From positions 294,920-358,919 of the forward strand of contig QANU01077598.1 in the NCBI GenBank assembly GCA_003254905.1: DNA of 64,000 nucleotides, read 5' to 3'. The notes below the pieces were generated by a model. The model worked only from the letters and a program-made list of their open reading frames with translations. It did not search any database and was not told the DNA's origin. A program made the position numbers and the translations under genes. The DNA is from Nissolia schottii. Lineage: Eukaryota; Streptophyta; Magnoliopsida; Fabales; Fabaceae. Numbering within the stretch: position 1 is the first letter of the stretch; each line of letters begins with the position of its first letter. Of this stretch, positions 1-9,700 are shown piece by piece.

Positions 1-20
1 GTTCACACCCGATGCTTTCC

Positions 21-86
21 CTATGTACCCTAAAGGTCCCTATGTACCCTAAAGGTAAAGTGTGGTTTAACTATGTACCCTAAAGG
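21..86. repeat. Three copies of a 16-bp direct repeat
   Basis: The unit ctatgtaccctaaagg occurs at 21-36, 40-55 and 71-86, with spacers of 3 and 15 bp. No surrounding gene is recognised. It may be the edge of a larger tandem array or transposon cut by the window boundary. Confidence 0.8.
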
Positions 87-1200
87 AATGGATATAGGGA
101 TGACATTCCTACAAAATTCTTTGAGCAATACATGGAAGAGGCCTTGGAAACTACTCTGGGATGTGGACTAGAAGGCTTTGAACTCTAACCAGATCCCTTA
201 TGAACTAAGGGACACTGTGAAAACCCTTTGGTCAAGAAGGAATATTTCTTGTGCTGAGAGTACTATTGCTACAAAACACCCTCATGCCTCCCCAACCTTT
301 CCTTCCATCAACTTAGTTTCTCCTCATTTTATGGAATTTTCTCCTCACAAGCAAGTACCAAAAAGCATAACTATTAACATAGCCCCAAACCTCTTCATAG
401 AACTTTCTTTGTTAGCACAATTCTTGGTTGTTTCACATTTGGGTATGAGTGCTGGGCAGACGTAGGACGTTGCTCCAAGTCAAGCTGAGCAACTTCATCC
501 GAGTCGTCAAGGCGAATCTCCTCTACTTTAATCTTGTAATCCTTCAAAAATCAAACGTATTTTTCGTGCTCCTTCTTTTAAGACATATCTTAAAAGCTTC
601 TTCTACCGTTTCTTTAGAGTTTGAGTACTCTTCAATACACGCTTTAAGCCTAGATATAGCGTGCTTGGACTAACGCTTTTTAAGGGGTTTTCTTTGCGTT
701 TCCATGAGGGGTACATAGAGTCAATTCATTATCTTAATTGTTCGTAGAGCCAATCAAAGATGCTATATACATCTCAAAAATAGTCACAGACAAATAAACA
801 TTATACAATATAGAAACAAATATTGTTACCATCGTGCATGCATTGGTTTAGTTTTACTACAAATCAAAAAAATAAATATTGTCACCGAATATTTATGTTT
901 GCTCGTATAAGCATGTGTTTGACAATGTTTGTTTCTCTGCTATGTAATATTTATTTTTCTGTTGTGTAATGTTTATTTCTCTGTTGAGTGAACTATTAAG
1001 TGACTGGTTTTAATGTGTACAAATAGCGGGGTTGAGTAATTCATTCTCTTAGGAGTGCACAAAATCATTTCATTCTCTTTTTTATGCACTTTGTAACATC
1101 CCCAGGGGTTTTGACATTTAGGTGGGTTTGGGAGGGAAAAATTCCGAAAATATGGGTTGGAATGAAAAATTACGAAAATATGGGGCAAATTTCTAAAATT
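87..1200. other. Gene-free stretch, no recognised content
   Basis: Short open frames (up to about 95 codons at 178-465) show no domain I recognise and no splice-linked continuation. The segment becomes AT-rich after 760. A 'tgtaacatcccc' start near 1092 resembles the first bases of many plant LTRs, but no matching end was found. Confidence 0.4.
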
Positions 1201-1210
1201 GCCACGGGGT

Positions 1211-1394
1211 GGCGATTTCAGACATTTAAATTTTTTTTATTTTTTATTTTTTTAAAGTCTGAAATCGCCATAAAAAAAATAAAAAATTCAAAAAGTCTGA
1301 AATCGTCACTCCCTGCGGCGATTTCAGACTTTAAAAAAATAAAAAATAAAAAAATTCAAATGTCTGAAATCGTCATAAGGGTGGCAATTTCAGA
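1211..1394. repeat. Alternating palindromic array of GGCGATTTCAGAC units
   Basis: Six copies of the core ggcgatttcagac alternate in orientation: forward at 1211-1223, reverse near 1257-1269, reverse 1294-1307, forward 1316-1330, reverse 1361-1374 and a degenerate forward copy 1382-1394. The spacers are runs of A or T. Neighbouring units could pair into three hairpins in a transcript. The 110-codon open frame over it (1084-1416) is low-complexity and not taken as a gene. The family is not recognised. Confidence 0.8.
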
Positions 1395-4000
1395 TAAGAA
1401 ACCCATACATTCGTAATTTTTTTGAATGCACCATATTATGGGAATACAAATGTATTGAGGCCATATATATGTAAAAAATCCACATTCCCAATTTTATAAC
1501 CATGATAGCTCACTAATACTCAATAATCAAGAATTAGTACTCTTCATAAACTTAGACTAGCTAAGAGTTTGAGTTATTGGAAAAAAGTTTAACTAAGTTT
1601 AATTTACGAATCTTTGATTTTAAAACCCCTTAATCTTAATTAATTTAGTTTAAAATCGTAATTTTCTAGTCTTGAATTCTTAGTTCCTTAATTCTAATTA
1701 ACTAGGCCTAATCAAGAATAAATACCTTTTAATTATTAATCTCTGACACAAATATGAAGCACGAAGCATCTTTCTTTCTTTTATCAACTTTATATCACAT
1801 GTCACTTACGCATTTTTTCAACACTCCTAACAATTACTCATTTCGTTTCGTTTGAACGGTTTAAAACTAAACACTTTGTATATCAAAGTAGAAAAAAAAT
1901 CAGTGGTAAATGCATAAAATAATATAAATTGATAAAATTATCCCTATATAATAAAATAAATTTTTATTTTTAATACAATTATTACTCTTTTTATATTTAT
2001 TATATTAATACATACAATTGAGGATATGAATAAAAAAAATAATTAAACTTAAATATTATAAATAGATAAATATTTTAATATTTTAAAAAATATAAAATAG
2101 ATCGTTAAAACGAGTTTTAACGGAGAATAATAAAAATTCAAATCCCTCCCTAATTGGTCCAATAGGCCACGGCCGAGCAACAGTTATTCTTGTACTTTTT
2201 TTTTTCAAGACATCATTTAATTAGTGTTCCTTGTCTTATTTAATTTAGTTTGATCAAGAACCAAAAGTTTCTCCAAACTATTCCCTTGAGTTGGTTCCAT
2301 TATCCGTAGGAAATGATGGGGTTACCTAAACAAGAAATAAAAACCTTGCATGCTTTTAACTAATTTTTTCTCACCACCGCTAAAAGAGGAAAAACATAAA
2401 TTTTATGTATTATTAAGAGATATTATTTTTAAAAGTCAGTTTCTTGTACAAACATAATTTATATTTTATATGTTGTAATGTATAAAATTTTAACTAAAAT
2501 TTAAATAATAACATTCCATTCAACTTTTTCATCTAGTCTACTATAAGTTTTGTCACGATAGTCAACTACTCAACACAACAAAGTTAAAGAAGTGCAAAAA
2601 AATAATAATAGTGATTTCTACTTCGATACCCATACAATTATGTAAAATAATTCAGGAAAAAAATAATTCATAAAATTACGTAAGCATTGTAACATTTGAT
2701 GCAAATCAAAGCCACAAATTAGAAAATGGGAAATGCCAAAAGCTAAAAAAAGAAAAATCAGATAGAGCAATAGAGCGCAACAATGGAAAAAATGAAAATG
2801 TCTATAGTCTTAAAGATTCTAAGTGAGAGTGAGTGAGTATATATACCGTAACAAGTAGATATCACAACAAAATCCCCAATATATATATATATATACACAC
2901 ACACACCTTAGAATACTTTTCCTCATGATCCTCCTAGGCTACTCACTCAGACAGAGTATGAATATTGGAAATAAAGCATAGAAAATGACTCTGGCTGGAA
3001 TGCTATAAGGTTTGTTTTTGTAAGCCTCTCACCAAAGTCTAAATTTAGCTCTACAAATGAAGATCAACAAGCTCAAGATAAGCTCAAGCTTGTTGCTACC
3101 TAACTGAAACTGATTTTGTTATTCTTTTTTTTTTTCTTTCTGTTATTGCTGTTAGTTATGGTTGTTAATCAAGTAGTTAGTTATTAGTAGATTTCTTGCA
3201 CCACAAGTAATGAGGGCTGATGGCTATATAAGCTCCATCAAGGTGTATTTGATTCTCTAAGTTTTTGTATCAAAGTTTCTAAATCAATATAGCAGACTAC
3301 ACTTCCTTTCACTTTCTTCTTCTCAATTTCTGTTTCCAATTTTTGATATGCTTCAGTTTGTGCTTTCCATCAATGGCTTTCTCACCATACCGCTTGCAAT
3401 TTGTTATTTTTCTCTCCAATTTCTCATGCTCTCTCTCTTTCTTCTCTCTCCAATCTCATTTCCTTTCCCTCAGTTCCGCACCGTGTTGCCTCCTCACGTA
3501 TGCTGCTACACCGCTATCAACGGCTTCCAAATCTACTCTCCTCGTCCATCATGTCCTTCAACCGGCGTCCTAAACAGTGTTCACTTCTTCCATCATGTAT
3601 GCTAACGTCGTCTCTCCCTCACGTCTTTCAACTACCGCCCAAACGGCGTGAGAAATCGGAAAGAGAAAAGAAAGAGAAAGGGGCGTGAGAAATTAGAGAG
3701 AGAAAATACACATTGAAATATATTTAATAGTATTAGATTACTTGTAAAACAAGTAAATTATAAACCATGTGATGCACATGCCAATTAAGTTAGTTAATTC
3801 AGTTAGTCAGTTAGAAGTTAGTTAGTAGAGACTTAGTTTAATTCATTGTTGTATATAAAGTGTACATTGCTTGAAGAAAAAGCTAAGCAATAAGCATTCT
3901 ACTCATTCACTCCAATTCTCTCAGTGTCATCAGTGCCTAATTGCTTGCTTGTTGTTTAGTAAATTATTTTCCATTGATTATATATATGCTTTATATGTTC
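1395..4000. other. AT-rich gene-free stretch with LTR-like fragments
   Basis: No coding exon recognised. Around 3200-3330 and again 3790-3950 there are short TATA-plus-leader segments ('gctatataagctcc', 'gtatataaagtg') of the kind found in plant copia LTRs. No paired LTR, primer-binding site or coding remnant supports a full element. The pyrimidine-rich open frames at 3343-3688 overlap in several frames and look like chance. Confidence 0.35.
2880..2908. repeat. Compound (AT)n(AC)n microsatellite
   Basis: A run of about eight AT units passes directly into about six AC units. Simple sequence repeat. Confidence 0.9.
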
Positions 4001-4017
4001 AATATGTGTTATGTGAG

Positions 4018-4870
4018 TGATACCATGTGTTTTACACGTAATAATTTCGGAGAATCACTTTGTACAAACGCAAAAGATTATTTAAAGACAGGACAAGCAA
4101 TTATGAGTTCTCGGTAAAGAACAGGGGGTGTGAATTTAGAATGCAAGAAATGGGGAAGTGAAATTATAATATTTTATTGATGATCACCAAAAAGTGATTC
4201 TAAAATACAATATCCTTGCGAAAGCAAAGGATTGAACTTCCAAATGATAAAAGAAAAGGCAGTAAAGAACTAGGAACCAAGAACTACTCCTACTGAAGCA
4301 AGAAGTAAAATGCAGAAAAGTAAGGGGAGGTGGCATACATTGGGTTTTTGCGTACTGCCGTTGCTGACCAGGGACTTATGTGAGTATTTGGTGATCAATG
4401 AACGACCACCAATTCGTTCCTGTAGCCCTCTATTTATAGAATTTCAGGGCCTCTAACTGTCATTCTCCCGCTCTGGTGACGGTTACCACTCGGCCTGTTG
4501 TGGGCCGAAAAATCCGGGCCAGTTAAGCCAGCATGCATGACATGTACGCGCAGTGGTTTTCTCGTCACATGTTCGTCGTATGCGTGCCAAGTTCTGAAGA
4601 TGGGTAGTTATTACTCTTCATGCGCCACGTCAGATGGGAAGTTACCTTCTTTATGAGAGATATTTGTTGATAATCGTTCCCTCCCAAAAGACTATCTTTG
4701 AATCGTATCATACTTTTATCATCAAGTCTTAAACCATGTCGCAATCCTATTCGTATAGAACTCTTGCTACTCAAGTGCGACTATCATTTTTAGGTGACTT
4801 TCACCCTCGCGACAATCTAGATTCACCTTATGTTCCACTAGTCGTAAAGTAGTATTGTCAACATATTTAC
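4018..4870 (-). repeat. LTR remnant of a retrotransposon, minus strand
   Basis: Read on minus, there is a TATA box (ctataaatagag) near 4430-4441, a leader, an 'aataaaat' signal near 4165 and an LTR-like end 'gtaaaaca' near 4030. It is followed at once by tggtatca (minus, about 4018-4025), which matches the first eight bases of the usual plant initiator-Met primer-binding site. The far (5') LTR edge is not defined. No gag or pol follows, so this is a fragment. Confidence 0.45.
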
Positions 4871-5149
4871 CCTACTTTAGCTAGTGACCTTTATACATAT
4901 AACCAACCATTTCAAGATTGATTTCTGTCACCTACCATTTATCATCAACCTCGACACTTTCTGTCGCGACCAACTTACTCATGTCATCGACCTTAGCGGC
5001 CTTCATGTCGCCAACAATGTTGGTACTTATGTCGTCAACATTCTTTTCGACGCTTACTATTATTATCATTACTAAAACTCGCCTCTATTTCCTTTCAAGC
5101 CTTCTGGTCGCTTCGCAAATTTTGGTAACCCTAACACCATGGTACTCAT

Positions 5150-5572
5150 TCATTGAGTTGACAACTCACCACTCTATCTATTAGTTTTAGATACAATTGG
5201 GGATCTTGATAGCAAGCCTCTCATTTAGCAGTAATCAAGCTTAGTGTCAGTTGGTGAGCTCCGCATTGCAATGGGGTCTATCTGGTCTTCCAAATAGTAT
5301 TATTAGTAGTAGTTATGCTTCAGATAGCTTAGGCAGGATTCCAGACCACGTTTATTTTACATTAAGATACTAGTTTAGTTATTATCTTATGGATTTAGTT
5401 GCAACCTGTTTAGAGGGCATTTGTAATGTTTCAGACTTAGCATGATTTATCTATAATTTAGTAATTATTTAATCATTTTCATAAACAATAGTATTTAGTT
5501 ACATTCATGAGCTTCTATAGGGATAGTGTTCCTACGTGCAATCACTTTTAAATTTGGGACATGACACAATCC
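5150..5572 (+). repeat. 3' part of an LTR, related to the block at 42280-42653
   Basis: Shared landmarks appear in the same order at both loci: gagttgacaactcac, then agatacaattg, a 'gtgatgagctc..ttgcaatggg' type stretch, then gcatgcaatcac-like and ggcatgataa-like ends. Here the block ends tttgggacatgaca at 5572. This is the usual layout of the U5 end of a large plant gypsy-type LTR. No coding part is attached. Confidence 0.5.
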
Positions 5573-6650
5573 AAGCATAGGTTGCAACGACAAATGTTTC
5601 CGAGGACGAGGGAGTGGAGGCAACAGTGATGCCAGTGTCGCTGACGCTGCCGTCGTCATTCAAGGAAAGGAAGAGCTCGTTCAAATCCACGCTACCACAA
5701 ATCGGGCTCTCTAGGACGTCTCGGAGTTCACACCATCAAACCACCTGAGCTCGTGGTCGTGCTGGTAGAGCAGGACTGCCAATTCGTTGGTGAGCTTCAA
5801 GTTAAAGTACCTCACTAAAGGGCCCTCACATTTTCTTCCTTATTAACCCATGTGGGGGAGGGGTGAGTGTTGGTGGTGGGGGTGAGTGTGAGTGGTGTAA
5901 GGCTGATGGAAGTGAGGGTGGAAGGCAATGGGGGCTATTAGAGGACGGTTGAAGGAGAAGAAAAGATTGCAAAAGATGTAGTCTTTTATTGTTGTTAAAA
6001 ATGATGTCATTTTAGTTAGTGGAAGGAAATGAGATGATGAGTAAGAAAAAGGAGAGAGAGAAGTTTATTGATGATTAGGAGAGGGAAGTATAAATAAACA
6101 GCGATATGTGCCACATACGCCATTGTTAATAAGTAAGTTGATGAAGAGACGTTTGTAAAATTCGAGAACTAACAGGGCAATTAAATTTATTGAGGACCGA
6201 GTAGTGCAACAAGAAAAAGTTGGAGGATCAAATAGAAGTTTCACCCCTTACTATTTTAGGGGTGCTTTATCCATACTTGTTAACTAACCAAGAATACCAA
6301 TAATAAATTAATCATGGAATAAAATTCCCATAGCAAAGGGCCAAAAGATCAGAACTGGTAATATATATTACAAGATTGACAACAAGGCAATCTACAAAAT
6401 TCTTGAGGGCTCATTTGTTCGGCTTTCCCTATGATTCGATAGACGGCATCTGTAGTAAAATTTGTTCAGTTCAAGAAACAAAAAATAATTAATCAAGCGT
6501 ACGGGCCTAGACCAATGTTCTATCATTCTTGAAATCAATCAACTCCTAAACTAATTATGTAAATAACAAACCCAACTGCAGGCAACTCTTGTTTTTCTAG
6601 CAACAGCTGCAGTTAATGTCATTCACCATCAAACCAAAGAGCATGGAAAT
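5573..6650. other. Gene-free stretch downstream of NPSN11
   Basis: Contains a moderately GC-rich patch (5580-5960) with no recognisable protein in any frame, then AT-rich sequence. The distal 3' untranslated region of NPSN11 probably reaches part of 6300-6770 on the minus strand. Confidence 0.35.
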
Positions 6651-6753
6651 CAATTTGAAGACCTTATCACAATGTTCATTTTAATCCCTTGATTGTGCCT
6701 CCAAAGCAGTTGTAACCATGAAGCTCATCACAATTTGAAGACCTTATCACAAT
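6651..6753 (-). repeat. Duplicated segment in NPSN11 3' UTR
   Basis: A perfect 23-bp stretch beginning caatttgaagacc occurs at 6651-6673 and 6731-6753. Weaker similarity continues, including the shared 'ctccaaagcagt' near 6697 and 6789. The 80-bp-spaced copies suggest a partial duplication of the end of the last coding exon into the 3' UTR. Confidence 0.7.
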
Positions 6754-6769
6754 AATTATCTCCTTCGTT

Positions 6770-9700
6770 TTAGTTCTTTAACTGTTGACTCCAAAGCAGT
6801 CTTCGGTTCATGGAGGCGGGAGGAGCTAATCCTGGAATATCGCGGATGTCCTTGTTGTTTGGGTGCACAAGCTGAAAATTTGAAGGACAAGCTAACATAG
6901 TAAGACATAGTCTGAGCATTGTTAAAAGTTTTAATCAGCAAAAATAAGCAGTTTGGAAAGTACACTGCAAAGGTAGCTTCATAATCTAGTTCTACTTGGT
7001 AAAATTGAAACCAAGGAGATGTTTCATAAAAACGAAAATGGCATTACATTTTGGTTTTGGAATGTCTTAAGACTATCTTTCATTTTAGCTCATTTATGTG
7101 TGAACAGCCCCAACTTAAACAAGTAGATCTCGAAATGCCTTTTTGTTTGCTCTGCCTAAAAAAAATCATGTCTGAGAATTTTCAAATGATTATCGTGACA
7201 TGGCTGCACCTACCAATAATTCAAAAACAAACAAGCTTTGCACACATATTAAAGCATATAAACTACTACAATCAATAGATCTTTAAAAGGCAATCAAAAG
7301 CTGGATCCAGTGAAGACTTGAGACAAAAGTTCTATCTCATGGTTAATCAGTAGATCAATACGATATTTCATAAGCAAAAAAATGCTTCCACCTGTTGTTC
7401 AGCTTCCATGTTTGGTACAACGTATTAGGCCGGATAGGATAAGCTTATACAATACATAATGATTTTATCCAGTGTTTGGCGTACACACCATATTGTATAA
7501 GCTTATCCGTCATATTTCTCTTCTACATTATTTTAATGTATAACTTAATCAAGTCTATGGAGGTGGGATTAAACCTGATAAGCTTTTGATGTATAAGTTG
7601 TCGTGAGATATTCCCGAATACATCCCTCGCCCCTACTATGCCTTCTCTTTTACTGATGTGGCTGCCATTAATTGCTCCTCCCCATTATATTTCCTCCTCT
7701 GCTCCAATTTTCTTAGTTTCAATTTCTATTTTAGCTTCGTCCTGTTAAAACATCTTTTCTCACTTACAGAATTTTTCCCACAATTTCTATATTGTCAGTT
7801 CAACCTTGCTCTCAATTTCCCCAATTGGTTGTTTCTCATCCTCATTTTCAATGAGGGCGAGTTTTGGGAGATCTAAGGGGCAGCTATGGAGTGAGGGGCA
7901 CAAACTCACTGCAGCTCAGGGGAAAAACTCGCGGCGGAGCACAGGGGTGGTGCATCACGCGGCAGTGCAGTGAGCAAGTTGGGTCACAGTAGGGCTTTGT
8001 CGGATGACTGATTCAAGCGCAGACTGTGGCAATGCAGATATGATGGTTTGTGGCGGTGGTTGAAGCTGGTGTGTTGTAGCGAAGTAACAATGAGGTGGCC
8101 ACACAGTGGTTATACGAATTGGTCTGGTAAAGGCATGGGTTGGTTGTGGAAGATTGAGGACATTGATGTGGTTTGGAGACAGTGATGACAAGGGCTCTCA
8201 TTTTATGTTGTTAATAATTATTTTTATGGCTTTTAGCTTGGTTTCCTTGGATGAGTCACTAAGTGCAGGTTGTTTTGAGAAGGAAATTTTGTACTGTCAT
8301 GAGGAGTTGGCTTTGACTTTGGCTCTGTTTTAGATTTGGATTGAAATTGCTCTGGGTTTGGTTTTGTTGTCCCCCATTTTTTCTATTTTGTTTGCCAACA
8401 TGATTAGTACAAATTCTGAACAAATACCCAAGCATCATAAACGCAAATCAAATATCCATTGCAGCAAATACGAACTAGAAGGACAAACTTATAAAGTTTT
8501 GTTACATACCAGCCGGCCAATAATGTATCTGATTCAGTTAAGAAAGGAAAGGAAATCATTCCTTTTCCATTCCATTATGCCCGAAGAGGAAAGAGAGGAT
8601 TAGGAGAATAATTATTTGAATTAAATCAGAGAGAATCTGATTTGTTAGCTGTTGTACCTGATTTGTTATCAGGGAGAATATATTAGTTGCACCTAATTAG
8701 GAAGTGAGGATTGCTAGCCTTGATTCTCTCTCACTGATAGTATATGAGAGATCTTTGGGGAAGAGGATGGGTATTAAGGTTTTAGACAGAACTAATAGGG
8801 GACCAAGGGATCCATTATTTCCCAGGCTATTTTTCCTAATTCTCGTTTATTATTCTGCGGCCCTTGGGCTTGTTTATGTTCTACTAGGAAATTCCCCATT
8901 GGAATTCCTGTTTAATTAATAAAATCAGCAGCAGATTCAGTATTCTCTTTTAATTGGATACCAGTTCTTACAACTGGTATCAGAGCACCGTTCCTAGGAA
9001 TTGTGTATGGTGTCCACGCGCGCTGTGATGGAGGCTAGGCTGGATACATTGGAAAGGCAGATGGCGGAGGTGCGGGGAGTCTCAGGCGGAGATGAGGGAG
9101 TCTCATGCGGAGATGAAGGAGACTCAAACGAACACGTTGGTACTGCTTCAGCAAATCATGGACAGGTTGCCACCACGGCAACCCGATGGCAACCAGGAGG
9201 AAGAGGGTCGGGGTTCAGGAGGCTAGGGAGAAGGGGAAAGAAACGAGAGGGAGGAGCCAGAACCCAGAAGGTTTGAAACCAACCGGAAACTGGACGTCCC
9301 AGTTTTTTCCGGCGAAGGGGCCTCGGAGTGGATTGTTAAGATGGAGAGGTATTTCAGGGTCACACAAGCAGCGCTGCAAGATAAGATGGACATAGTCACC
9401 CTAGCACTAGAAGGAGAAGCCCTCACATGGATGGAGTGGTGGGAGGAACACACGCCGTTCTTACATTGGGATAGGTTTAGGGAGGACTTGCTGAAAAGGT
9501 TCCAGCCAGGGGCCGCCCTTAACCCTCTGGCACCGTTGTTGGAAGTCCGGCAGGTAGAAGACGTGGCGAGGCACCGGCGGGAATTTGAGGCCGCGGCCAG
9601 GTCTCACAAGGGCCTAGGGGCCGAAGCTTTGATGTGCATTTTTGCTAACGGTTTGAAGAAGGAGATCCAGGCGGAAATAGAGGTGGCTAGGTTCAACAAC

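Noticed and set aside
1084..1416. 110-codon plus-strand frame
   Set aside because: Lys/Ile/Phe-rich translation of the palindromic array and its A/T spacers.
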